Shown in pieces: positions 49,999-58,717 of a stretch of DNA of 64,000 nt. Numbering within the stretch: position 1 is the stretch's first letter; the number at the start of each line of letters is the position of its first letter. The DNA comes from Myxococcales bacterium (lineage in GTDB: Bacteria; Myxococcota_A; Polyangia; Nannocystales; Nannocystaceae): positions 124,001 through 188,000 of the forward strand of contig JACKDV010000004.1 in the NCBI GenBank assembly GCA_020633315.1. The letters are read 5' to 3'. The notes beneath the pieces were generated by a model. That model saw only the letters and a program-made list of their open reading frames with translations, had not been told where the DNA came from and searched no databases. Both the position numbers and the translations under genes were made by a program.

Positions 49999-51764
49999 GC
50001 TGGCCGCTCGTCGCGACCTTCGGCGTCCTGGCGGCGATCATCGTTGCACTGCTGGCGACCCTCGTCGCCCCCGACATGGTGCTGCTGGGCGGGCTGGCCC
50101 TGCTGCTGGTGGCGGGGATCGTCAGCCCGGCCGAGGCGCTGTCGGGCTTCTCCAACGAGGGCGTGGCCACCATCGCCGCGCTCTTCGTGGTGGCCGAGGG
50201 CCTGCGGCAGACCGGCGGCCTGAGCTTCCTGGGCAACCGGGTGCTGGGGCGACCGCGGAGCCTGGTCGGCGCGCAGCTGCGGGTGATGGTCCCGGTGGCG
50301 GGCTTCAGCGCCTTCGTCAACAACACCCCGGTGGTGGCGATGCTCATGCCCATCGTCATCGACTGGGCCCGGCGCTGCCGGCTGTCGGTCTCGCAGCTGC
50401 TGCTGCCGCTGAGCTACGCCTCGATCCTCGGCGGGCTGGTCACCGTGGTCGGCACCAGCAGCACCCTCATCGTCAACGGCCTGCTGCTCGAGCTACCGGG
50501 GGCGCGCGGCCTGTCGATGTTCGAGCTGGCATGGATCGGCGTCCCCGCCACCCTGCTGGGCCTGCTGTTCGTGCCGCTGGCCTCGCGCTGGGTGCTGGCC
50601 GGGCGCGAGGACGCCAAGGACCCCCTCGAGCAGGTGCGCGAGTACACCACCGAGATCGTGGTCGAGGCGAGCAGCCCCGTGGTCGGCAAGAGCATCGAGG
50701 CCGCCGGCCTGCGCCACCTGCCCGGCGTGTACCTCATGGGGGTGCTGCGCGGCGAGGATGCGCTCACCGCCGTGCCCCCCACCCTGCGCATCGAGGCCGG
50801 CGACCGCCTGCTGTTCGTAGGCGCGGTGGAGTCGATCATCGACCTGCAGAAGATCCCCGGCCTGGTGCCCGCGGCCGAGCAGCTGTTCCGCCTGGACGAG
50901 CCCCGCTCGCACCGCTGCCTGGTGGAGGCGGTGGTGTCGTCGAGCTTCCGCTTCCGGGGCCTGACGATCCGCGAGTCGGGCTTCCGCACCGCCTTCAACG
51001 CGGTGGTGATCGCGGTGGCGCGCAACGGCGAGCGCCTCGACCAGCGCATCGGCGACATCCGCCTGCGGGCCGGCGACACCCTGCTGCTCGAGACCCACCC
51101 CAGCTTCCTCGACGCCCAGCGCCAGTCCCGTGACTTCTACCTGGTGAGCCGCGTGGAGGACTCCTCGCCCCTGCGCCACGAGCGGGCCTGGGTGGCGCGC
51201 CTGCTGCTGCTGGCGATGGTGCTGCTGGTGGTGCTGGAGCTGACCAGCCTGCTCAAGGCCGCCTGCCTGGCCGGCGCGGCCATGCTGCTCACCCGCTGCC
51301 TGCGGGTGTCCCAGGCCAAGCAGGCCATCGACTGGGGCGTGCTGGTGGGGATCGCGGCGGGCATCGGCATCGGGCACGCGCTGCGGGCCAGCGGGGCCGA
51401 CACCCTGCTCACCGGCTGGCTCCTCGAGGTCACCGGCCGCGAGCCCCTGGCCTCGCTGGGGCTGCTGTACGTGGTGGTGCTGGCGCTGGGCAACCTCATC
51501 ACCTCCAAGGCGGCCGCCGTGCTCACCTTCCCCCTCGCGGTGGCGATGGCGACCAGCCTGGGCGTGAGCGTGATGCCCTTCGCGGTGATCGTGATCGTGG
51601 CCGCGGCCTCCACCTACGCCACCCCCATGGGCTACGCGACCAACCTGATGGTGTTCGGGCCCGGGCGCTATCGCAGCGCCGACTTCATGTGGCTGGGCGG
51701 CCCCCTGTCGCTGCTGGTGGGGGCGTTGGCGATGGTGATCGTGCCCCGGGTGTGGCCCCTGTAG
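49995..51764 (+). CDS. SLC13/ArsB-type permease with two TrkA-C domains, probable sulfate importer
   Basis: A 589-residue transporter. Hydrophobic helices fill the first 200 and last 190 residues. Between them are two RCK/TrkA-C domains (about 210-300 and 305-390), e.g. VVGKSIEAAGLRHLPG and FRFRGLTIRESGFRTAFN. The FVNNTPVVAMLMP and ASILGGLVTVVGTSSTLIVNG motifs are those of the divalent anion/Na+ symporter (DASS) family. The same architecture occurs in algal SAC1 and bacterial SLC13-type sulfate transporters. Sulfate is inferred from coupling with cysQ and nearby cysD-cysNC. Confidence 0.85.
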   Translation: MSWPLVATFGVLAAIIVALLATLVAPDMVLLGGLALLLVAGIVSPAEALSGFSNEGVATIAALFVVAEGLRQTGGLSFLGNRVLGRPRSLVGAQLRVMVPVAGFSAFVNNTPVVAMLMPIVIDWARRCRLSVSQLLLPLSYASILGGLVTVVGTSSTLIVNGLLLELPGARGLSMFELAWIGVPATLLGLLFVPLASRWVLAGREDAKDPLEQVREYTTEIVVEASSPVVGKSIEAAGLRHLPGVYLMGVLRGEDALTAVPPTLRIEAGDRLLFVGAVESIIDLQKIPGLVPAAEQLFRLDEPRSHRCLVEAVVSSSFRFRGLTIRESGFRTAFNAVVIAVARNGERLDQRIGDIRLRAGDTLLLETHPSFLDAQRQSRDFYLVSRVEDSSPLRHERAWVARLLLLAMVLLVVLELTSLLKAACLAGAAMLLTRCLRVSQAKQAIDWGVLVGIAAGIGIGHALRASGADTLLTGWLLEVTGREPLASLGLLYVVVLALGNLITSKAAAVLTFPLAVAMATSLGVSVMPFAVIVIVAAASTYATPMGYATNLMVFGPGRYRSADFMWLGGPLSLLVGALAMVIVPRVWPL

Positions 51765-51805
51765 GCGCATGGAATGCACGGGCGTCTCCCGGGCGTAGGG
51801 GGGCC

Positions 51806-52987
51806 ATGGCACGACGAACGGCCGAGCTGGTGGTGGGGATGGGTCTGCTGCTGGGCCCCCTGGCCTATGCGCTCACCCTCGAGCCCCAGACCGAGGTGGT
51901 GGTGGTCCAAGAGCCCGCCCCCGCGGCCGTGGAGCTGGAGGCGGTGCCCGTGGTGCCCGTGGTGGAGACGACCGTCGAGGTCCCCCCCGCGCCGGTGGTC
52001 GAGCCCGCGGTCGAGCCCGAGCCCGCCGACGATCGCATCGCCTTCGCCTTCGTCAACGAGGCCGGCTTGGTGCTGAGCACCGAGGCCCCGACCACCTGGG
52101 GCACGGGCCGCCTCCACTCCGACGCCGGGCCGGGGAGCTACTGCGCGTCGAAGCGGGCCGATGCCCGCAAGGTGCCCGAGGCCATGTGGGTGCAGCGCGG
52201 CCGCACCTTCGATCTGTACGGCGCCGAGGGCAAGCTGTGCACCGCTCGCCTGGGCGAGCTGAGCGTGCTCGCCCAGCACGACGGCCCCTCGCTCTACCAG
52301 CTCTTCCACCCCGACGAAGAGGCGGACTGGGACGAGTTCGAGGCCAACCTGCCGTCGGAGGCCAAGATCCGCAAGCGGGTGTGGTCGCTGACCGCCGACG
52401 ACGAGCGCGAGCACGAGACCGAGGCCGCGTGGCTGGTGGCCGAGATCGTCGGCGACGACTCGTGCGAGGGCGCGCTGTGGGCCCGCGACAGCAGCCTGCC
52501 CGCTCCCGCCCTGCTGCACCCGAGCGACGAGCCCTCGCCGCTGACCGCCCGCCGCATCGCCGAGCACGAGGCCTCGGAGGAGCTCGCCGAGACCCGCACC
52601 CAGTACCTCGAGTTCCTCGCCGAGATCGACGAGCCGAGCCGGCAGCAGTACGGAAGCTGGGAGAAGCTCGTCGCCGACCACCCCGCCACCGTCACCAGCT
52701 GGCTCGACGCCGACGGCCAGGCTCGCTTCGTGGAGCTACAGTTCGGCTACTCCGACGCGATCTGCGGGGACGGCCACTACTCCTTCATCGGCTCGTTCGA
52801 CCGGGTGGAGGACGGCGCCTTCGAGCCCACCGACTGGGAGATCGAGCCGGTCGCGATCTTCGACGCCGACCTCGACGGCGAGCTCGAGCGGCTCTACTTC
52901 TCCGACCACGACAACTCGGCCACGCTGCGCAGCGAGACCCTGGGCGACACGTGGACGATCACCCAGGTGTGGTCCTGCCCCTGCTAG
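51806..52987 (+). CDS. Exported or anchored protein of unknown function
   Basis: A 393-residue protein. The N-terminus has one hydrophobic segment (LVVGMGLLLGPLAYALTL) that could be a signal peptide or anchor. It is followed by a Pro/Val/Glu-rich linker (about 28-75) and a globular domain rich in acidic residues, with Cys residues at GPGSYCASKRAD, GKLCTARLG, DDSCEGALW, DAICGDG and the final CPC. No family was recognised. It is 41 bp downstream of the sulfate-permease-like gene and converges with the WecB-type gene, the stops being 4 bp apart. Confidence 0.72.
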   Translation: MARRTAELVVGMGLLLGPLAYALTLEPQTEVVVVQEPAPAAVELEAVPVVPVVETTVEVPPAPVVEPAVEPEPADDRIAFAFVNEAGLVLSTEAPTTWGTGRLHSDAGPGSYCASKRADARKVPEAMWVQRGRTFDLYGAEGKLCTARLGELSVLAQHDGPSLYQLFHPDEEADWDEFEANLPSEAKIRKRVWSLTADDEREHETEAAWLVAEIVGDDSCEGALWARDSSLPAPALLHPSDEPSPLTARRIAEHEASEELAETRTQYLEFLAEIDEPSRQQYGSWEKLVADHPATVTSWLDADGQARFVELQFGYSDAICGDGHYSFIGSFDRVEDGAFEPTDWEIEPVAIFDADLDGELERLYFSDHDNSATLRSETLGDTWTITQVWSCPC

Positions 52988-52991
52988 CGAG

Positions 52992-53747
52992 CTAGCCGAG
53001 CTTGGCGAGCGCCTTGGCCTTGGCCAGGCGCAGCAGGAAGTGCGGGTTGCCCAGCAGGTAGCGCCGCGCCTTGTGGGGCTGCCGGACCAGCAGGTGCAGC
53101 CACTCGTAGCCCAGCGAGCGCACCCAGGCCGGAGCACGGGTGAGCTCGCCCGACCAGTAGTCGAACAGGCCCCCGATGGCCATGCACACGGGGACCCGGA
53201 GCTGCTCGAGGTTGCGGTCGATCCACCGCTCCTGCAGCGGGTTGCCCATGCCCACCAGCAGCAGGTGCGGTCGCTTCTCGTTGATGTCGGCGATCACCTC
53301 GGCCGAGGACTCGGGGTCCTGCACGTAGCCGTGGTGGTAGCCCACCTGCTCCCAGCCGGGGAAGCTGTGGCGGGCGAACTCGGCGGTGCGGGGGATCGAG
53401 TCCTCGCGGGTGCCCAGCAGGTAGTAGCGGTAGCCCTTGCCCGCGGTGTCGGCGAAGAAGCGCGGGGTGAGGTCGGTGCCGTTGACGTTGTCCTGCAGGC
53501 GCTCGTGGTGCAGGAAGCGGGTGGCCCAGCGCACGCCGGTGCCGTCGCCGAACACGTAGTCGCCCCGCTGCAGCACCCGCCGATAGTCCGGGTCGTCGCT
53601 GGCGGTGTTGAGCGTGTGCGCGTTGACGAAGTACACGCTGTGGGTGCGGTCGCCCTCCTCCACGATCAGCCGCTCGAGCAGCGCCACGGCCTCGGCCATG
53701 GTGAGATCGGTGACCTCCACGCCCAGGACCGTGAACCTGCGGATCAT
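52992..53747 (-). CDS. WecB/TagA/CpsF-family glycosyltransferase (GT26)
   Basis: A 251-residue transferase. Family signatures: FVNAHTLNTASDDPDYRRVL, FGDGTGVRWATRFL, NGTDLTPRFF, YYLLGTRED and LLLVGMGNPLQERWIDRN, closing with GGLFDYWSGELTRAPAWVRSLGYEWLHLL-type C-terminus. Members add N-acetylmannosaminuronic acid or ManNAc-type sugars to undecaprenyl-linked acceptors. The exact sugar is not readable. ATG at 53747; in-frame upstream codons (MHPTGVLA) offer an alternative start. It is convergent with the unknown gene and divergent from the sulfotransferase. Confidence 0.92.
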   Translation of the reverse strand: MIRRFTVLGVEVTDLTMAEAVALLERLIVEEGDRTHSVYFVNAHTLNTASDDPDYRRVLQRGDYVFGDGTGVRWATRFLHHERLQDNVNGTDLTPRFFADTAGKGYRYYLLGTREDSIPRTAEFARHSFPGWEQVGYHHGYVQDPESSAEVIADINEKRPHLLLVGMGNPLQERWIDRNLEQLRVPVCMAIGGLFDYWSGELTRAPAWVRSLGYEWLHLLVRQPHKARRYLLGNPHFLLRLAKAKALAKLG

Positions 53748-53925
53748 GGCGAGAACCCCGGTCGGATGCATATAGCAGCGCGTGGCGAAAGTCCAGGCGA
53801 CCAAGCCCTGCGCGCGGATGCGCCGACCGAGCTCGCGCCGCGCCCGCGAGCGCACGGCCGCGCACGCCCGCCGTGGGCCGCTCGCTTGCCTCGTGCCCCC
53901 GCCCCCCGCATCATCCCGGGCCGAC

Positions 53926-54813
53926 ATGAGCCGCATGCCCGACTTCATCATCATCGGCGCCATGAAGTGCGCGACCTCGACGCTGCACGATCAGCTCGCC
54001 GAGCAGCCGGGCTTCGTCATGTCCGAGCCCAAGGAGCCCAACTTCTTCAGCGACGAGGAGAACTGGGCCAAGGGCCTGGGCTGGTACTCCGGGCTGTTCG
54101 CCGCCGCCGAGCCGGGCGATCTGTGCGGCGAGTCGTCCACGCACTACAGCAAGCTGCCGCGCCACCCCCGGGTGATCGAGCGCCTGCAGGAGCACTGCCC
54201 CGACGCCAAATTCATCTACGTGATGCGGCACCCCATCGATCGCCTGGTGTCCCACTACATCCACGAGTGGACCCAGCGGGTGCTCGACGTGCCGATCTCG
54301 CAGGCGCTGCGCGAGCACCCGGCGCTCAAGGACTTCAGCCTCTACACCATGCAGCTGCGGCCCTACTTCGAGGCCTTCGGGCGGCAGCGGGTGCTCCCGG
54401 TGTTCTTCGATCACCTGCTGCGCCACTCGCAGGACGAGCTCGAGCGGGTGTGTCGCTTCCTGGCCTACGGGGGCAAGCCGCGCTGGAAGGAGGACATGGG
54501 GGCCAAGAACGTCTCGGCCGAGCGCCTGCGGGTGAGCCCGCTGCGCGACCTCATCGTGGACTTCCCTCCCCTGGCCTACCTCCGCCGCCGCTTCGTGCCC
54601 CAGCAGCTGCGCGATCGGATCAAGAGCCTGTGGACCATGCGCAAGCGCCCCGAGCTCAGCGCGGACGATCGCCTCCGCCTGGCCGAGGTCTTCGATCCCG
54701 ACCTCGCCCAGCTCGGGCAGTGGCTGGGCATGGAGGAGCTCAGCTGCGCCACCTTCAAGGAGCGCACCCGCGACCGCAGCTGGGAGTGGGTGAGCGAGCC
54801 CACCCAGGGCTAG
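53926..54813 (+). CDS. PAPS-dependent sulfotransferase
   Basis: A 295-residue sulfotransferase. The 5'-phosphosulfate-binding loop is IIIGAMKCATSTL, and the 3'-phosphate-binding motif is YVMRHPIDRLVSHYIHEW. Both are spaced as in heparan-sulfate-type sulfotransferases; the catalytic base is in the first loop region (EPNFF, preceded by Lys). Known members transfer sulfate from PAPS to sugars or lipids. Here the likely acceptor is the nearby polysaccharide. The PAPS supplier CysD/CysNC is only a few genes away. Confidence 0.92.
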   Translation: MSRMPDFIIIGAMKCATSTLHDQLAEQPGFVMSEPKEPNFFSDEENWAKGLGWYSGLFAAAEPGDLCGESSTHYSKLPRHPRVIERLQEHCPDAKFIYVMRHPIDRLVSHYIHEWTQRVLDVPISQALREHPALKDFSLYTMQLRPYFEAFGRQRVLPVFFDHLLRHSQDELERVCRFLAYGGKPRWKEDMGAKNVSAERLRVSPLRDLIVDFPPLAYLRRRFVPQQLRDRIKSLWTMRKRPELSADDRLRLAEVFDPDLAQLGQWLGMEELSCATFKERTRDRSWEWVSEPTQG

Positions 54814-54926
54814 AGCAAGCATCCCCGGCTCGGGCATGCGGTCTCGCGTCGCATCCCTCGAATCGCCGTTATCGACCGCCCAGGTCCCGCTGGGCCCCCC
54901 ATTTGAGATCCTCCGCCACTTTGGCC

Positions 54927-55670
54927 ATGGTTGCCGTCATGGCCGCGCCGCGCTCCCTCGTTCGCCGCACCTTCCTCCAGGGCATCGCCGCCGGGCTCAC
55001 CGTGTCGCTGCTGCCCCGCGGCGCTCGGGCCGAGTCCGGTCAGCGCATCCTCATGATGGGCGGCAGCCAGATCGCGGGCGGGCTGGGCCTGTACCTCGGC
55101 AAGCGCCTCGAGGAGCTGGGCTACACCGTGCACCGCAAGGCCAAGAGCGCCAGCGGCCTGGCACGGCCCGACTTCTACGACTGGCAGGCCGAGGCCGCCA
55201 GGCAGTACGAGGCGGTGCGCCCCCAGATCACCCTGTGCATGTTCGGGGGCAACGACGGCCAGGGCCTGCACATGGGCAAGGGCGCCGACCCGCAGTGGAT
55301 CCGCTGGGGCGAGGACGGCTGGGACGACGAGTACCGCCGCCGAGTGGAGGCCTTCGCCAGCGCCGTGACCCCCGACGGCGAGCGGATGGTGTGGATGGGC
55401 ATGCCCATGGTGCGCCCCACCAAGCTGCGCTCGCGGGTCGAGCACATGAACTCGATCTTCGAGGCCACCATGGGCACCCGCGACGGGTGGGACTTCGTGG
55501 AGACCTGGTCGGCGCTCGCCACCGACGGGGGCGAGTACACCGACCACAAGCAGATCGACGGCAAGCGCGTGCTGCTGCGCGGCGGCGACGGGGTGCACCT
55601 GACGGTCAAGGGCGCCCACTTCCTCGCGGACTGGATCGCGCCCAAGGTGCACGCGATCGTCGGCGGCTGA
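54927..55670 (+). CDS. Tat-exported SGNH-like hydrolase (DUF459 type)
   Basis: A 247-residue protein. RRTFLQGIAAGLTVSLLP is a twin-arginine-type signal, ATG at 54927 or 54939. The mature domain opens with RILMMGGSQIAGGLGLYLGKRL (block I, Ser as nucleophile), has CMFGGNDGQ (block III Asn) and closes with GGDGVHLTVKG, the block V Asp-His. This matches DUF459-like SGNH hydrolases, some of which act as O-acetylesterases or transferases on cell-envelope polysaccharides. Substrate is inferred from context. It ends about 30 bp from the convergent cysNC. Confidence 0.8.
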   Translation: MVAVMAAPRSLVRRTFLQGIAAGLTVSLLPRGARAESGQRILMMGGSQIAGGLGLYLGKRLEELGYTVHRKAKSASGLARPDFYDWQAEAARQYEAVRPQITLCMFGGNDGQGLHMGKGADPQWIRWGEDGWDDEYRRRVEAFASAVTPDGERMVWMGMPMVRPTKLRSRVEHMNSIFEATMGTRDGWDFVETWSALATDGGEYTDHKQIDGKRVLLRGGDGVHLTVKGAHFLADWIAPKVHAIVGG

Positions 55671-55701
55671 GCCCGAGCGAGCCCGTGCGGCCCGCCCCGG
55701 G

Positions 55702-57633
55702 CTACACCAGCTCGCGCTCCTGCAGCAGCGCCACGATCGCCTCCACGCACTGGGCCACCGATTGCTCGGCGGTGCGCACCACGAGGTCGGGCGCCTGCGG
55801 GGGCTCGTAGGCCAGCGACACCCCGGGGAAGCTCCCCACCCGCCCCTCGTCGGCCGCGCCGTACAGAGCATGGGCCCGCTCGCGGCACACCTCGATCGGC
55901 GTGTCGAGGTGCACCACCAAGAAGCGCTCCTCGCCCACGAGCTCGGCCGCCCTGTGCCGGATCTCCTCGGAGGGCGCCACGAAGGCGGCGATGCAGATGA
56001 GCCCCGCCTCGTTCATCAGGCGGGCCGCCTCGGCCGCGCGGCGCAGGTTCTCCGAGCGCTCGTCGGCGCTGAAGCCCAGGTCCTTGCTGATCCCGCGGCG
56101 CAGGTTGGAGCCGTCGAGCACCATCACCGCCCGGCCCTCCTCGAACAGCCGGCGCTCGAGCGCGTAGGCGAGGGTGGTCTTGCCCGAGCCCGACAGGCCG
56201 GTGAGCAGCACCGTGGCCGGGGTCTGGCCGAAGCGAGCGCTGCGCTCCTGCGCGGTCACCCGGCTGGGCGCGGGCACCAGGCCCTCGGCCGGCTCGGCGT
56301 CCCAGTTGTCGGCCAGGGCCTCGGTCGCGGTGCGATCGAGGATCATCCCCGCCGCCACCGTGCCGTTGTTGAGTCGATCGATGACGATGAACGCCCCGGT
56401 GGCGCGGTTGCGGCCGTAGCCGTCGTAGGCCACCGGCGCGTGCAGCCGCACCGCCACCCGGCCGATCTCGTTGAGGGCCAGGGTGGGCGCATCCACGCGG
56501 TGCAGGGTGTTGACGTCCACCCGGTGCCGCAGCGTGGTGACCGAGCCGTTGACCACCTTGGGGCCCAGCTTGAACAGGTACTCGCGGCCGGGGACCATCG
56601 GCGTCTCGGACATCCACACCAGGGTGGCGTCGAAGCGCTCGCCCACCTTGGGCACGTTGCCCACGCGGGTGATCGTGTCGCCCCGGCTCACGTCGATCTC
56701 GTCCTCGAGGGTGAGGGTGACGGCCAGCGGGGGGAAGGCCTCGTCGAGCTCGCCGTCCTGGGTGACGATCTCCTTGACCCGGCTGCGCTTGCGCGAGGGC
56801 AGCACCACGATCTCGTCGCCCTTGCGCACGATGCCCGAGGCCACCGTGCCCGCGAAGCCGCGGAAGTCCAGGTGCGGCCGGATGACGTACTGCACCGGGA
56901 ACCGGAAGTCCCGCATGTTGCGGTCGGCCCCGATGTAGACCGACTCGAGGTAGCGCATCAGGGTCATGCCCTCGTACCAGGGCATGCGCTCCGATCGCTC
57001 GACCACGTTGTCGCCGTCGAGGGCCGAGATGGGGATGAACTCGAGGTCCTGCACGTCGAGCCGCGAGGCGAAGCCCTCGTAGTCGGCGATGATGCGCTCG
57101 TAGACCTCCTCGCGAAAGCCGACCAGGTCCATCTTGTTGATCGCCACCAGCACGTGGCGGATGCCGAGCAGCGAGACGATGAAGCTGTGGCGCTTGGTCT
57201 GGGTGAGCACCCCGTGGCGCGCGTCGATGAGGATGATGGCCAGGTCGCAGTTGCTGGCCCCCGTCGCCATGTTGCGGGTGTACTGCTCGTGCCCCGGCGT
57301 GTCGGCGATGATGAACTTGCGCTTGTCGGTCGAGAAGTAGCGGTAGGCGACGTCGATGGTGATACCCTGCTCGCGCTCGGCCTTGAGCCCGTCGGTGAGC
57401 AGCGCGGGATCGAAGTCCCGGTCGCCCACGTTGCCCTGGGTGGCCGTGTCGCGCTTGATGGCGGCGAGCTGGTCCTCGTAGACCATCTTCGAGTCGTAGA
57501 GCAGGCGCCCGATGAGCGTGCTCTTGCCGTCGTCGACGGAGCCGCAGGTGAGGAAGCGCAGCAGCTCCTTGCGCTCGTGCTGCTCGAGGTAGGCCTCGAT
57601 GTCCTTGGCGATGAGATCCGACTGGTGCGACAT
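55702..57633 (-). CDS. cysNC: Bifunctional sulfate adenylyltransferase subunit 1 / APS kinase
   Basis: A 643-residue fusion. Residues 1-440 are the CysN GTPase, with G1 GSVDDGKSTLIGRLLYDS (from 32), DTPGHEQYTRNM and NKMDLVG. Residues about 465-643 are the APS kinase CysC with P-loop GLSGSGKTTLAYALERR (near 475), DGSNLRRGISKDLGFS and VHLDTPIEVC. The complex with CysD makes APS, and the CysC domain phosphorylates it to PAPS. ATG at 57633 is 17 bp behind the cysD stop. In bacteria that lack PAPS reduction, such fusions supply sulfotransferases, as in rhizobial NodQ; here no reductase is visible in the window. Confidence 0.97.
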   Translation of the reverse strand: MSHQSDLIAKDIEAYLEQHERKELLRFLTCGSVDDGKSTLIGRLLYDSKMVYEDQLAAIKRDTATQGNVGDRDFDPALLTDGLKAEREQGITIDVAYRYFSTDKRKFIIADTPGHEQYTRNMATGASNCDLAIILIDARHGVLTQTKRHSFIVSLLGIRHVLVAINKMDLVGFREEVYERIIADYEGFASRLDVQDLEFIPISALDGDNVVERSERMPWYEGMTLMRYLESVYIGADRNMRDFRFPVQYVIRPHLDFRGFAGTVASGIVRKGDEIVVLPSRKRSRVKEIVTQDGELDEAFPPLAVTLTLEDEIDVSRGDTITRVGNVPKVGERFDATLVWMSETPMVPGREYLFKLGPKVVNGSVTTLRHRVDVNTLHRVDAPTLALNEIGRVAVRLHAPVAYDGYGRNRATGAFIVIDRLNNGTVAAGMILDRTATEALADNWDAEPAEGLVPAPSRVTAQERSARFGQTPATVLLTGLSGSGKTTLAYALERRLFEEGRAVMVLDGSNLRRGISKDLGFSADERSENLRRAAEAARLMNEAGLICIAAFVAPSEEIRHRAAELVGEERFLVVHLDTPIEVCRERAHALYGAADEGRVGSFPGVSLAYEPPQAPDLVVRTAEQSVAQCVEAIVALLQERELV

Positions 57634-57649
57634 GATCGGGTCCTCGCGG

Positions 57650-58567
57650 CTAGAAGTAGCCTTCCTTCTTCTTCTCTTCCATCGAGCCCGACTGGTCGAA
57701 GTCGATGACCCGCCCCTGCCGCTCGCTCTGCCGGGTGAGCAGCATCTCCTGGATGACCTCGGGCAGGGTGGTCGCGGTGGACTCGACGGCCCCCGTCAGC
57801 GGGTAGCAGCCCAGGGTGCGGAAGCGGACCATCTTCATCATCGGCTCCTCGCCGGGCCCGAGCCGCTCCTGCATCCGCTCGTCGTTGACCATGATGAGCA
57901 CGCCGTCGCGCTCCACCACCGGCCGCTCCGCCGCCAGGTACAGATCGGGGATGGGGATCCCCTCGAGGTGGATGTACTGCCACACGTCGAGCTCGGTCCA
58001 GTTGGACAGCGGGAACACCCGGATGCTCTCGCCCTTGTGCACCCGCGCGTTGTAGATGTTCCACAGCTCGGGGCGCTGGTTCTTGGGATCCCAGCGGTGG
58101 TGCTTGTCGCGGAACGAGAACACGCGCTCCTTGGCCCGCGACTTCTCCTCGTCGCGACGCGCCCCGCCGAAGGCCGCGTCGAACCGGTACTTGTCGAGCG
58201 CCTGGCGCAGGGCCTGGGTCTTCATCACGTCGGTGTGGACCTTGGAGCCGAAGTCGAAGGGGTTCATCCCCTGCTTCACCCCCTCCTCGTTGACGTAGAC
58301 GATGAGGTCGAGGCCCAGCTCCTTGCGCGCCCAGCTCTCGCGGAACTCGATCATCTCGCGGAACTTCCAGGTGGTGTCCACGTGCATCAGCGGGAACGGC
58401 GGCTTGGCCGGGTAGAAGGCCTTGAGGGCCAGGTGCACCATCACCTGGGAGTCCTTGCCGATCGAGTAGAGCATCACCGGCTTGTCGAACTCGGCCGCGA
58501 CCTCGCGGATGATGTGGATGCTCTCCGCCTCGAGCTGCTTGAGGTGGGTCAGGTTGTACGCCGTCAT
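57650..58567 (-). CDS. cysD: Sulfate adenylyltransferase subunit 2
   Basis: A 305-residue ATP pyrophosphatase-type enzyme. The PP-loop is MLYSIGKDSQVMVHLAL, the family variant of the SGGxDS motif. FPLMHVDTTWKF, GARRDEEKSRAKERVFSFRD and the C-terminal SNWTELDVWQYIH complete the CysD signature. It makes adenosine 5'-phosphosulfate from ATP and sulfate together with the CysN domain encoded 17 bp downstream. ATG at 58567 is close to the divergent glycosyltransferase gene (about 150 bp), so the promoter must lie in that short region. Confidence 0.97.
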   Translation of the reverse strand: MTAYNLTHLKQLEAESIHIIREVAAEFDKPVMLYSIGKDSQVMVHLALKAFYPAKPPFPLMHVDTTWKFREMIEFRESWARKELGLDLIVYVNEEGVKQGMNPFDFGSKVHTDVMKTQALRQALDKYRFDAAFGGARRDEEKSRAKERVFSFRDKHHRWDPKNQRPELWNIYNARVHKGESIRVFPLSNWTELDVWQYIHLEGIPIPDLYLAAERPVVERDGVLIMVNDERMQERLGPGEEPMMKMVRFRTLGCYPLTGAVESTATTLPEVIQEMLLTRQSERQGRVIDFDQSGSMEEKKKEGYF

Positions 58568-58717
58568 GGAGGGTCCCGTGCCCGCGCCCAGGGCGCTCGC
58601 AATCGCTCCGACTCGATGGGATCGCGGCGCGAAGCAGCGCCGACCGTGCCTCGGAGTGGTCCGCAACCTAGCACGCTCGGCCCCTGCTCGGGTGGCGAGG
58701 AGCGGGGCGCGTGGGAT

